From positions 1-16,657 of the forward strand of contig JBKPCD010000264.1 in assembly GCA_046727175.1 (NCBI GenBank): DNA of 16,657 nucleotides. Reading direction: 5' to 3'. Made by a program: the position numbers and the translations under genes. This document shows, piece after piece, positions 1 to 7,668 of this stretch (position 1 is its first letter; the number at the start of each line of letters is the position of its first letter). The notes beneath the pieces were generated by a model that searched no databases, was not told the DNA's origin, and was given only the letters and a program-made list of their open reading frames with translations. The DNA is from JBKPCD01 sp046727175. GTDB taxonomy: Bacteria; Acidobacteriota; Vicinamibacteria; Vicinamibacterales; 2-12-FULL-66-21.

Positions 1-268
1 GCTTACGCCAGGCGTACTCGCCTGTGAGCATCGCGTAGGGGGAAGGTGTGCAGGTCGCAGCGGGCGCGTGGGCGTCGGTGAACCGTATGCCTTCGCGTGC
101 GAGGCGGTCGATGTTCGGTGTCTTCAGGCCAACCGCGCCATACGCCGAGACGTCGCCGTACCCGAGGTCGTCGGCGTAAATGAGGACAACGTTCGGGCGG
201 TTCTGAGCGATCGCGTGTGAAGCCGTCAGCGCGGCCAGGATGCTGCAGGCAACGATTCTCGATGTCAT
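1..268 (-). CDS. Secreted sulfatase (alkaline-phosphatase superfamily), N-terminal part, runs off window
   Basis: The reading frame starts at an ATG at 268 and leaves the window at position 1, giving 89 residues. A GGAG ribosome site lies 6 nt before the start. Residues 1-21 form a signal peptide ending in AIA-Q, so export to the periplasm is expected. The text RPNVVLIYADDLGYGD is the classic sulfatase N-terminus, with the metal-binding Asp pair at 33-34. The active-site region follows at 73-88. Family knowledge: sulfatases hydrolyse sulfate esters, and the first Cys of a C-x-P-x-R motif is converted to formylglycine. Here the motif reads CTPSP, so the usual Arg (position 77) is Pro, while the flanking YAMLTGEYAWRK is normal. 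A working enzyme with altered maturation, an inactive copy, or a sequence error are all possible. The family call is firm, the substrate unknown. Confidence 0.9.
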   Translation of the reverse strand, partial: MTSRIVACSILAALTASHAIAQNRPNVVLIYADDLGYGDVSAYGAVGLKTPNIDRLAREGIRFTDAHAPAATCTPSPYAMLTGEYAWRK

Positions 269-299
269 CGCCGTCTCCCTGAGTGCGATCGCCCCCCGA

Positions 300-354
300 C
301 CCTTCGACCCTTCGACGGAGCCCGGGGTCGCCCAGCGCTTGTCGAAAGGCGACC
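300..354. repeat. Intergenic inverted-repeat element between the divergent sulfatase and lactonase genes
   Basis: Two overlapping copies of CCCTTCGAC (300-308 and 308-316) face GTCGAAAGG at 341-349, so the second copy can pair with it with one bulged base. A second, competing hairpin is possible between GGTCGCC (326-332) and GGCGACC (348-354). The composition resembles short dispersed palindromes built on CCTTCGAC/GTCGAAGG that recur between genes in many high-GC genomes; that resemblance is from memory. It lies about 90 nt before the lactonase start and about 30 nt before the sulfatase start, so it is in the shared upstream region of both genes. Function unknown. Confidence 0.5.
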
Positions 355-443
355 TTGCCTGCCGTCAGCGACCATGCGAGTATGCCACGCGTGCGGCGAT
401 ACATGCCTCGCAGCGCCGATGTTCGACTTTTCGAGGAGGAACC

Positions 444-1706
444 ATGCACTCACAGAGCATCCCATCACGGCGGTCTTGGCTTGGTGAAGTCACGCGTCGA
501 GACCTGTTACTTGGAGGGGCGGCGCTCGCGGCATCGCGGCCGAGGTCGGGCCTCGCACAAAGAGGTAAAGCGACGAGCCTGGCCTATGTCGGCTGCTACA
601 CACCCAATGGTTCAGGGATCTATCTGTTCCGGGTAGAGGCGAACGGCGAGCTTACCCAGATCAAAGTGTTCACGACTCCGAATCCCTCCCCTTCGAGCGT
701 TTCCGCGACCAACCCTTCCTGGATTGCGTTCGATTCCTCCAAGACGCATCTCTACGCCGCCAACGAAATCGGAAACTTCAACAACACAACGAGCGGTGCG
801 GTCAGCGCGTTCGCAGTCAACCAGGCGAATGGTGACCTGACGGTCCTGAACACCGTCAGCTCGCAAGGCAGTGGACCGGCGCATTTGAGCGTGGATCGGT
901 CCGGCAAGTACGTTCTGGTCGCCAATTACGGCGGTGGGAACTGCGCGGTCATTCCCATCCTCAGCGGCGGCGCGCTCGGGCCGGCGACCGATGTACAGGC
1001 CGATGTCAATACCTGCTCAGCCGGTCCGTGCCCTGTAGGACCGACCAAAGCGGCGAAGGCGCCTCCCGGCAGTTTCGTTATCAGCGGCCACAACGCAGCC
1101 CATGCCCACATGATCCAAACCGACCCCGCGGGCAACTTTGCCATTGCGACGGATCTGGGTCTCGATATCGTCATCGTGTGGAAGTTCGACCCGGCCAGCG
1201 GCAAGCTTCTCAGTCCGCAGACATTTCCGACTTCTGCTGGCGCCGGACCGCGTCACTTCGCGTTCCATCCGAATGGTGCATGGTTCTATCTGCTCAACGA
1301 AGAAGCGTCTACGCTGGCGTTCATGGTGTACAACTCGTCAACGGGATCCCTGCAGCTCGTCGACGAAATATCCACGCTCCCCGAAGGCTTCGTCGGGACC
1401 AATTTCACGTCGGAGATCATGGTCTCGCCCAACGGCGCTTTCATCTATGCGGCCAACCGGCTCCACGACACGATCGCCATTTTCGGCATCGACGGGGCGG
1501 GTCATCCTGAGTTGATCGGTGAAGAGTGGACGCGCGGCGACTACCCTCGCAGCTTCAATATCGATCCCTCGGGACGTTACATGTATGTCTGCAACCAGAG
1601 AAGCGATGCTGTGACCACCTTCAAGGTGGACGGAGACGGACGTCATTTGAAGTTTGCGAATCAGTACACGCCGGTCGGCAGTCCGGCGGCGATCATCTTC
1701 CTTTGA
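444..1706 (+). CDS. Tat-exported lactonase-family beta-propeller protein (6-phosphogluconolactonase-like)
   Basis: The product is 420 residues. The ATG at 444 was chosen because AGGAGGA sits just before it and because the protein then begins with a twin-arginine signal: TRRDLLLGG at 17-25, a small-residue hydrophobic stretch, and a likely cleavage near GLA-QR (37-40). The rest is a seven-bladed propeller of the lactonase/YbhE type. Recognisable signatures are YVGCYTPNGSGIY at the start, GPAHLSVDRSGKYVLVANYGGG, GPRHFAFHPNGAWFYLLNE, and near the end DYPRSFNIDPSGRYMYVCNQ. Cytosolic members hydrolyse 6-phosphogluconolactone. This copy is predicted to be exported, so its substrate is probably another lactone or unknown. 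It is divergent from the sulfatase. The fold call is firm, the reaction is not. Confidence 0.9.
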   Translation: MHSQSIPSRRSWLGEVTRRDLLLGGAALAASRPRSGLAQRGKATSLAYVGCYTPNGSGIYLFRVEANGELTQIKVFTTPNPSPSSVSATNPSWIAFDSSKTHLYAANEIGNFNNTTSGAVSAFAVNQANGDLTVLNTVSSQGSGPAHLSVDRSGKYVLVANYGGGNCAVIPILSGGALGPATDVQADVNTCSAGPCPVGPTKAAKAPPGSFVISGHNAAHAHMIQTDPAGNFAIATDLGLDIVIVWKFDPASGKLLSPQTFPTSAGAGPRHFAFHPNGAWFYLLNEEASTLAFMVYNSSTGSLQLVDEISTLPEGFVGTNFTSEIMVSPNGAFIYAANRLHDTIAIFGIDGAGHPELIGEEWTRGDYPRSFNIDPSGRYMYVCNQRSDAVTTFKVDGDGRHLKFANQYTPVGSPAAIIFL

Positions 1707-1913
1707 ACGCGTGAAAACCTGGCCCGAGGTGGGGAAAAGAGTCGCCCCTTTGCCTCTGGCCGGTGCCGTTGGCGGCTCCTCGAGTCGGGTATGGTCGAGG
1801 TCGACGAACTTCGTGTGGCCAATTGAAGGTCGCCACTTCCCGCCTCTGCCGGCTCGGTGGTACTCTCTTCACTTGATCGGCTCCCCGCTCGTTGAACGCG
1901 CGTACCAAGCCCT

Positions 1914-3872
1914 ATGGTGATCGCTCCCCGACCGTCCTTCCGCGTTGCTGCCCTTCTGGGAACGCTCGCCGGTCATCGTCCCAAATCGTTCGTGACCTCA
2001 GGTGCGAGCGTCGGCGGAGACCGACGACAACGACAGGTACGCGCGGCACAGATCCGCCTGCTCTACCGCAATGCGACCACAGGGATAGTCGTCACAATCG
2101 TCGTGGCGTCGCTATTGGGCTACTGCCAGTGGAACGTCGTTCCGCATTTCACTGTTTTCGTGTGGTTGCTGTACATGCTGCTCGTATGCGGAGGAAGGTT
2201 CATGCTCGTGCGGCGCTATTGGCGTGCCTCGCCGAGCGACGCCGAGGCCGGCCGGTGGAGCGTCAAGTTCGCAGTCGGCGCCGGGATGGCAGCAGCAGGG
2301 TGGGGTACCGCCGGCATCGTGCTCTACCCCGAAGTCCGATCGATGAACGAGATCTTCCTCGTATTCGTTCTCGGCGGTGTCATGCTCGGGGCTGCTTCAA
2401 CCTTGGCAGCGAGGCCGGAGGCGTTCCTGTCGTTTCATATTCCGACTGGTCTTCTTCCCGCCATGCGTCTCGCAAGCGAGGGCGATGAAGAGCACCTGAT
2501 GATGGCACTTCTGGCCGGTCTCTTCACTGTTGCCACGGTGAGCACTACCTGGCGATTTCACCGGACGATTGAATCATCTCTGCAGTTGGGATTCGAGAAT
2601 CAACACCTCGTCGAGAGCCTCCAGACTGCGAAGGAACAGGCGGAAGCGCTCAATCGAGATTTGGAATCTCGCGTCCGCGAGCGTACGACCAGACTCCTGG
2701 AAGCGGATCAACGCAAGGACGAGTTCCTGGCGACGCTTGCGCACGAGCTCCGAAATCCACTGGCGCCTATTCGGTTCGCGTTAGAGGGTCTCAAGGCCGG
2801 GACGCCTCCGAACATGACGGCACGTGCGCATGATGTGATCGAGCGTCAGGTAGGGCAGCTCGTGCGACTCGTCGATGACCTCCTGGAGGTCTCGCGGATC
2901 ACGGCCAACAAGATCCAGCTGCGTCGGGAACCTCACGCACTCGCGCGCCTCATGTCGACTGCCGTTGAATCCGTCATGCCCCTCGCAACGGCCGCGGATC
3001 ACACCATCGATGTGGATCTGCCCTCGGCACCGGTCCGGGTCAATGGTGATGCCACGCGGCTGGTGCAGGTCTTCGCGAACGTCCTGAACAATGCCGTGAA
3101 GTTCACGCCTCGCGGGGGACACATCTGGTTCGCCGGACATCAGGAGTCGAACGAGGCGGTGGTGCATATCCGCGATACCGGGATCGGAATTGCGCCGGAA
3201 GTCCTGCCGCGTATCTTCGACATGTTCAAGCAGGCGGAGCCGATTCTGGACCGGTCCAGCGGTGGCTTGGGCATCGGGCTCACGCTGGCACGGCGGCTCG
3301 TGGAGATGCACGAGGGACGGATCGACATCCAAAGCCGCGGCACTGGCCAGGGGACCGAGGTCGAAATCCGTCTGCCAATCACGACCGCGATGGAGACGAA
3401 CGCGCTCGAGGCCCAGCGGCCAACTCTGGCGGCACTGCGCAGCCTTCGCATACTGATCGTCGACGACAATACGGATGCCGCCGAGATGCTGGAGTTCGTT
3501 GTGTCGCGTCTCGGCCACACCACCAAGCTGGCGCACGATGGCGCCGCCGCAATCGCAGCGGCCTCGGAGTTCGCACCCGACGTGATCTTCCTGGATATCG
3601 GCTTACCTGTCATGAACGGCTATACCGTCGCGCGGACGTTACGCGAACTCCCGGAATTCAGTCACGTCCACATCGCCGCCGTGACCGGCTGGGGGCAGGA
3701 GGAGGACCGTCGGAAAGCGCGAGAGGTTGGATTCGACAGTCACTTCACGAAGCCGCTTTCCCCGGCAGTTCTGGAGGACTTGCTGGCCAGGATCGCGCAA
3801 CGTGAGCTGCCCATCGGAGACGCGATCAGCAGCCGCCGTACCCGCCTGACAGATTCTGGCTGCGCATTCTGA
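1914..3872 (+). CDS. Membrane hybrid sensor histidine kinase with fused response-regulator receiver
   Basis: The product is 652 residues. It has about five or six membrane segments within roughly 57-213 with almost no extracytoplasmic loops, so the signal is likely sensed in or near the membrane. A coiled linker (about 218-265) leads to a HisKA domain with the phospho-acceptor His277 in LATLAHELRNPL. The HATPase_c domain shows the N box around FANVLNNAVKF (387-397), G1 DTGIGIAP (421-428) and G2 GGLGIGLTLA (450-459). A receiver domain follows at 511-628, with acidic residues D517/D518, phospho-acceptor D561 in FLDIGLPVMNGY, T591 and K613. There is no output domain and no partner regulator next door, so it probably feeds a phosphorelay through a partner encoded elsewhere. 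No clear ribosome site precedes the ATG, so the true start may differ slightly. Confidence 0.93.
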   Translation: MVIAPRPSFRVAALLGTLAGHRPKSFVTSGASVGGDRRQRQVRAAQIRLLYRNATTGIVVTIVVASLLGYCQWNVVPHFTVFVWLLYMLLVCGGRFMLVRRYWRASPSDAEAGRWSVKFAVGAGMAAAGWGTAGIVLYPEVRSMNEIFLVFVLGGVMLGAASTLAARPEAFLSFHIPTGLLPAMRLASEGDEEHLMMALLAGLFTVATVSTTWRFHRTIESSLQLGFENQHLVESLQTAKEQAEALNRDLESRVRERTTRLLEADQRKDEFLATLAHELRNPLAPIRFALEGLKAGTPPNMTARAHDVIERQVGQLVRLVDDLLEVSRITANKIQLRREPHALARLMSTAVESVMPLATAADHTIDVDLPSAPVRVNGDATRLVQVFANVLNNAVKFTPRGGHIWFAGHQESNEAVVHIRDTGIGIAPEVLPRIFDMFKQAEPILDRSSGGLGIGLTLARRLVEMHEGRIDIQSRGTGQGTEVEIRLPITTAMETNALEAQRPTLAALRSLRILIVDDNTDAAEMLEFVVSRLGHTTKLAHDGAAAIAAASEFAPDVIFLDIGLPVMNGYTVARTLRELPEFSHVHIAAVTGWGQEEDRRKAREVGFDSHFTKPLSPAVLEDLLARIAQRELPIGDAISSRRTRLTDSGCAF

Positions 3873-3915
3873 ATCGGTGAACGACGATCCAGAGGACGCT
3901 CACGCCTGTCATCGC

Positions 3916-4122
3916 TTACGCGCCCTTGACTTTGTGGACCTGAGAGATGGCTGTTCGCCAGGCGTTTGCCTGCTGTAAGGCTTCGAGACCAGCCTGCACG
4001 AGCTGATCGAAGATGAGCGATTCACCCTCGAACAGACGCAGTCGGACATCCGCGTCGGCGAAGGAGAGTTCGCAGTGCCACGGGTCTTGTCGCCAGAGGA
4101 TGGTGCTCGTCCTGGCCGTCAT
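3916..4122 (-). CDS. Small hypothetical protein (68 aa)
   Basis: The family is not recognised. The ATG at 4122 is preceded by AAGGTG at a workable distance. The protein has a balanced composition without the Arg/Ser excess of chance frames: a beta-like first half (TILWRQDPWHCELSF, VRLRLFEGESLIFDQ) and a helical second half rich in Ala, Leu and Gln (ISQVHKVKGA end). It lacks a signal peptide or membrane segment, so it would be cytoplasmic. It is convergent with the histidine kinase gene, ending 43 nt from its stop, and lies about 100 nt beyond the stop of the 240-residue gene on the same strand, so it could be the last gene of that unit. It may still be a chance frame. Confidence 0.45.
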   Translation of the reverse strand: MTARTSTILWRQDPWHCELSFADADVRLRLFEGESLIFDQLVQAGLEALQQANAWRTAISQVHKVKGA

Positions 4123-4194
4123 TCACACCTTGTGTTAAACCCTCAGGCTCGCAGCACCGGGAGCAGGACTATACCACAGAACGGCCGTTTCAGC

Positions 4195-4237
4195 CTGCTG
4201 CCGATTCGATACGCGCGGCTGATCAGATCGGCAGCAG
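4195..4237. repeat. 11-bp perfect inverted repeat over the stop codon of the 240-aa gene
   Basis: CTGCTGCCGAT at 4195-4205 is the exact reverse complement of ATCGGCAGCAG at 4227-4237, with a 21-nt spacer holding the TGA stop of the minus-strand gene. The transcript could form a strong hairpin at the end of the message. No T-run follows on the minus strand, so it is not a standard intrinsic terminator. It may act as a 3' stability hairpin or in factor-assisted termination. Confidence 0.5.
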
Positions 4238-4945
4238 TGGTCTTATGAGCCGCCGCATTCTCGACAGGAGGGAGCTGGCCTGCAGACGGTTCTGCCAGAG
4301 CGCGATACCGCCCTGATGAAAGGCGACGCAGACGTAGCGCTCACCCATTCTGGGCGAGAGAAGTCTCCACTCGAGGCGGCTCCCGTTCTCGGTGATTGAC
4401 GGCCTCTCAGCATCGGACTCGAGCTGCTCGAGCGCATATTTGACGAGACTGGCTTGAGTCGCCATCGGGCGCCAACGCAGCCTCTTGAACGCCACCGCCG
4501 CTTCGAATCGGCCGGCCGTGCTGATCTCGAAATCCACGACTCCAGTTCGTGTGTCGCAGCGGAACTCGGTGTACAAAGCGGCTTCCTCGTCGCTTACCGG
4601 TGTCGTCCAGCCGTAGCGGTGGACGTACAGCGCGTATGGAACGACAGGCTCGTGCGGTGTCCAGTGCACGAACGTGCCACGCCGGGTGGAGGTCCGGAGC
4701 ACCTCTCTCGCGTCCGGCGATCGGTAGCTCACCCGATCGCCTTCCGCATCGGGCGGAACGGCATCGAGCAAATCACCGGGCTCCGGCACACCGAGGAACA
4801 CGAGCGTACGCTCGATGTTCACCTCGGTCCGTCCGTCGGCGCCCACGCGGATGGCTTTCACGTGCCGGGGGCAGACGACGTCGGTAAACGGCGGATTGAT
4901 TCCGTAGCGGCGAAGCGTGCGGCGGATCCAGCGTGTGATTCGCAC
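4223..4945 (-). CDS. Conserved-looking hypothetical protein (240 aa), downstream partner of the coiled-coil gene
   Basis: The family is not recognised. The start is a GTG at 4945, chosen because a perfect GGAGG (4951-4955) precedes it by 5 nt. The N-terminus is basic (MRITRWIRRTLRRYG), could be an amphipathic helix, and has no cleavable signal. The central part alternates beta-like stretches rich in Trp and Tyr (FVHWTPHEPVVPYALYVHRYGWTTP at about 92-116). A second motif, AAVAFKRLRWRPMATQASLVKYALEQLE, resembles a mixed alpha/beta unit. The C-terminus is again basic and hydrophobic (LLSRMRRLIRPLLPI), so both ends could touch membrane or nucleic acid. It starts 14 nt after the stop of the 902-residue gene, so the two are very likely co-transcribed. 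No catalytic motif is visible. Confidence 0.75.
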   Translation of the reverse strand: MRITRWIRRTLRRYGINPPFTDVVCPRHVKAIRVGADGRTEVNIERTLVFLGVPEPGDLLDAVPPDAEGDRVSYRSPDAREVLRTSTRRGTFVHWTPHEPVVPYALYVHRYGWTTPVSDEEAALYTEFRCDTRTGVVDFEISTAGRFEAAVAFKRLRWRPMATQASLVKYALEQLESDAERPSITENGSRLEWRLLSPRMGERYVCVAFHQGGIALWQNRLQASSLLSRMRRLIRPLLPI

Positions 4946-4959
4946 CCCTGCCTCCGGGA

Positions 4960-7668
4960 TCAGCCGACCTGTCGGATGTCCGCACCGGCACGGGCATGGA
5001 TGTTCCGTACGTTCTCCACGATCCGCTGCGCCAGCTTCCGCTCCGCCTGCAGCGCGCTGGTCGTGCCCCGTGCCTCGGAAATGACGTGGTCGAGACGCAC
5101 GAGCATCTCCGCCACATGGTCCACCATCGCCTTGTGCTCGCCGAGCGTGTCGAGTGTCACCCGCACATCGTCCAGCAACCTGACGGCCGCGTCCGCCTTG
5201 CGCCGGACCTCGTCCACGGCCGCGCTTCGCCGCTCGACCTCGGCGATCCGCTCCGTCATGACGGTCAGCGCCCCGGCCAGACGTTCCAGCTCGGTTCGGC
5301 CTTCCGCGATCTCGGCGCGGCGATCGGCGAGCGCCGCGAGATCTTCCTGGCTCTTCTTCGAGATCGTGTGTATGGCTTCGAGCTCCTGCTTGACTGCGTC
5401 AACGATGCGTTCGCGTTCCGCGAGCGCGTCGATCTTCGACGAAACACCGCTGGCGAGATCATCCAGCGCGTTGCATCGGGACTCGACAGCGGCGATCGAC
5501 TGCTCGACACCCGCGAGCTTCGATCGCCGCTCCTCGATACGCTTCCATCGTGACGTGAGCTCTTGCAGATGCTGGTCGGTCTCGCGCGTGGCTGACGAGG
5601 TCGCGCGCTGCAGCGCCTGCAGCTCCGAGAAGCTTGCGTACAATTCCTGCCGCATGGCGCCTGCGTTCGCCAGTTCTGCCTTGACTGCGTGTACGCTCTC
5701 GATCCGTCCCGCGACTTCGACGGAGATCGCGTGCGCCGAGCCGTACAGTTCCGCGACGCGCCGTTCCTGGGCAGCGATTGCGTCCGTATCCTGCTGAAGC
5801 TTGGCGAGGTTCGCGCGCGCGGTCGACACATCGGTGTCCAGCCGCGCGACCTCCGTGATGACGGTTGCCACACGAGCCTGGGCTCTCTCGAGTGCGTCCA
5901 GCTTGTGATGGGCATCGACAGTCTGCGTAGCGAGGCCGTCGCACGTCACGCGCATCTGCTCGATCTCCGTCTGTCTCGCAAGCTGCGCGGCCAGTCTTCG
6001 GTCGATCTCGCCGCTCAGCTCGTGGAGCACGGAAACGCGTTGCTGGAGTTGTTCGACGAGTTGCAGACGCGGTGTCAGGCTCGTGATGTGGTCCGTAAGG
6101 CCGTCGATCTGCGGCGTCATGCTGATCGCCTGCGCAGCCTGCGCTTGCGTCTCTGCCACGCGGGTATTGAGCGCGTCGATCGCCGCCTCGAGCCGGGGTG
6201 CGCCGCTCATGAAATCGGCGGTGCGCTGGACGAACAGCGAGAATTCCTGCTGGCGCTCCCGGAGCTCGTTTCCGAGCGTGCGCGCCGCGGCATAGGTCGC
6301 ATCGATCGTGTCGAATGCCGCCTGCATGGCGTCGAGATCCTTCTGGCGCTCCGTCAGCGTCTCAACCTGCAACATCGTCTGCCTGGTAGCCTGTTGCAGA
6401 TCCTCGAGGCGATCCTCGAGCAGATTCAGCGATCCCTGTTTCTCCTCGAGCGCCTTGGTTTGCTCGGTCATGTCACCGACGTGCGAAGACAGCGCATCCA
6501 CCTTCTCGGCAATCACCGCCATCGTTCGTTCGGTTGCAGAGACGCTGGTCAGCCGGCGCTCGGCATCCGCGAGCCCGGCGTGCGCGGCCCTGAGCCGCTC
6601 AGCGAGCGTGTCCATTTCTTTTTTGCGCACGGAGAGCCGTTCGAGGTGTTCCTGGATCGCCTGCAACAGCCCGGTCGCTTCACGCTCGTGCTGGGCGGCG
6701 TTCTCCGTCATCTGAACGCGGCGACGATCCGACTCTTCGAGTTTCGCGGTAATTTCCTGATGCAGCCGCTCGAGCCTGTCGAGGTCTGCTTCAACCCGTG
6801 AGGCCAGCGTCGCTCCTTCGTTCAACTTGCCGATCTGCACCTCCATCTCCCAGACCATCTCGTTGACCCGCCGGGAGTCGACGAGAGCGCGTTCGATCGT
6901 CTGGTGCTGACCTTCGAGCGCCTTGACCTTGATCGACACGTGCTCCGCGAGCGCGTTGAGCGTCTGGAGCTGCGCCGTCGTGTCCTGCCCCAACGCGTCG
7001 ATCTGCGTGATAGCCTCGAGTTTCCGTTCAATTTCGTTGATCTGCTTGGCGGCCTCCTGCGCGCTGTCGGATGCCGCTGTCGACGTCTGTGCAGCCAGGG
7101 TCGCATCCTGCAGCACGGCCGCGGTCTTCGCGTGCAGATGGTCCGCCTCTTTGACCAGCGCCGCGTGATGGTCGCTGATCTTCCGGCATTCTTCCCTGAT
7201 TCCGGACACCTGCGTCGACAGGCGCTCGATTTCCGGGTCGTGCTTCAACGCTTCGAGCCCGGTCAACGTCTGCTGCGCGTGCGTGGTCATCTCCTGCAGG
7301 GCCCACCGCTGGTCTTCCATTTCGGCGGCGCGTTGGAGGGTCTGGCCGGCGCGGGTTTCGGCGCTACGCAGGGTCTCCTCGAGAGCGGCCACGCGCGCTT
7401 CGAGCGCGTCCACACCGCTCGTGGTGCGGTGCACTTGCGCGACCCGCAAGACGAGATCGTCGAGCTGATGTCCCAACGCCGACGCGCGCTGCTCGACGTG
7501 ATCGAGCGCGGCGCGCACAGCGGAGACTTCCTCGAGATTCGGCGATGCAAGTACAGCCTGGAGGGTGCGCCGCTCGTTCTGGACGTCGGTCAGAAGTTGA
7601 TGGAGATCGGTGACTGGCGGCGCTGTTGCGGTTCCGTCGCGCCTGCTCAAACGGGAAAGTAGCGTCAT
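4960..7668 (-). CDS. Long cytoplasmic coiled-coil protein (902 aa), function unknown
   Basis: Almost the entire protein is predicted from its residues to be coiled coil: long runs of Glu, Arg, Ala, Gln and Leu with heptad spacing (for example VDALEARVAALEETLRSAE), and few Gly or Pro after residue 30. There is no signal peptide, membrane segment, Walker A, Walker B or ABC signature, so it is not an SMC or Rad50 ATPase. Only the first about 30 residues (MTLLSRLSRRDGTATAPPV) look unstructured. Starts of heptad blocks recur with phrases such as LAERERIVDAVKQELE and LAALADRRAEIAEG, suggesting growth by internal duplication. A GGGGGA sequence precedes the ATG. Plausible roles, all inferred, are a scaffold, an intermediate-filament-like cytoskeletal element, or a chromosome or cell-pole organiser. 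It is the first gene of a unit with the 240-residue gene. Confidence 0.85.
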   Translation of the reverse strand: MTLLSRLSRRDGTATAPPVTDLHQLLTDVQNERRTLQAVLASPNLEEVSAVRAALDHVEQRASALGHQLDDLVLRVAQVHRTTSGVDALEARVAALEETLRSAETRAGQTLQRAAEMEDQRWALQEMTTHAQQTLTGLEALKHDPEIERLSTQVSGIREECRKISDHHAALVKEADHLHAKTAAVLQDATLAAQTSTAASDSAQEAAKQINEIERKLEAITQIDALGQDTTAQLQTLNALAEHVSIKVKALEGQHQTIERALVDSRRVNEMVWEMEVQIGKLNEGATLASRVEADLDRLERLHQEITAKLEESDRRRVQMTENAAQHEREATGLLQAIQEHLERLSVRKKEMDTLAERLRAAHAGLADAERRLTSVSATERTMAVIAEKVDALSSHVGDMTEQTKALEEKQGSLNLLEDRLEDLQQATRQTMLQVETLTERQKDLDAMQAAFDTIDATYAAARTLGNELRERQQEFSLFVQRTADFMSGAPRLEAAIDALNTRVAETQAQAAQAISMTPQIDGLTDHITSLTPRLQLVEQLQQRVSVLHELSGEIDRRLAAQLARQTEIEQMRVTCDGLATQTVDAHHKLDALERAQARVATVITEVARLDTDVSTARANLAKLQQDTDAIAAQERRVAELYGSAHAISVEVAGRIESVHAVKAELANAGAMRQELYASFSELQALQRATSSATRETDQHLQELTSRWKRIEERRSKLAGVEQSIAAVESRCNALDDLASGVSSKIDALAERERIVDAVKQELEAIHTISKKSQEDLAALADRRAEIAEGRTELERLAGALTVMTERIAEVERRSAAVDEVRRKADAAVRLLDDVRVTLDTLGEHKAMVDHVAEMLVRLDHVISEARGTTSALQAERKLAQRIVENVRNIHARAGADIRQVG

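Noticed and set aside
4454..5797. 447-residue plus-strand open frame opposite the coiled-coil and 240-aa genes
   Set aside because: It is Ser/Arg-rich, has no domain and spans two better supported minus-strand genes; it is a high-GC antisense shadow.
5689..6801. 370-residue plus-strand open frame
   Set aside because: It is entirely opposite the coiled-coil gene and rich in Arg, Leu and His, as expected from the reverse complement of Glu/Ala/Gln codons.
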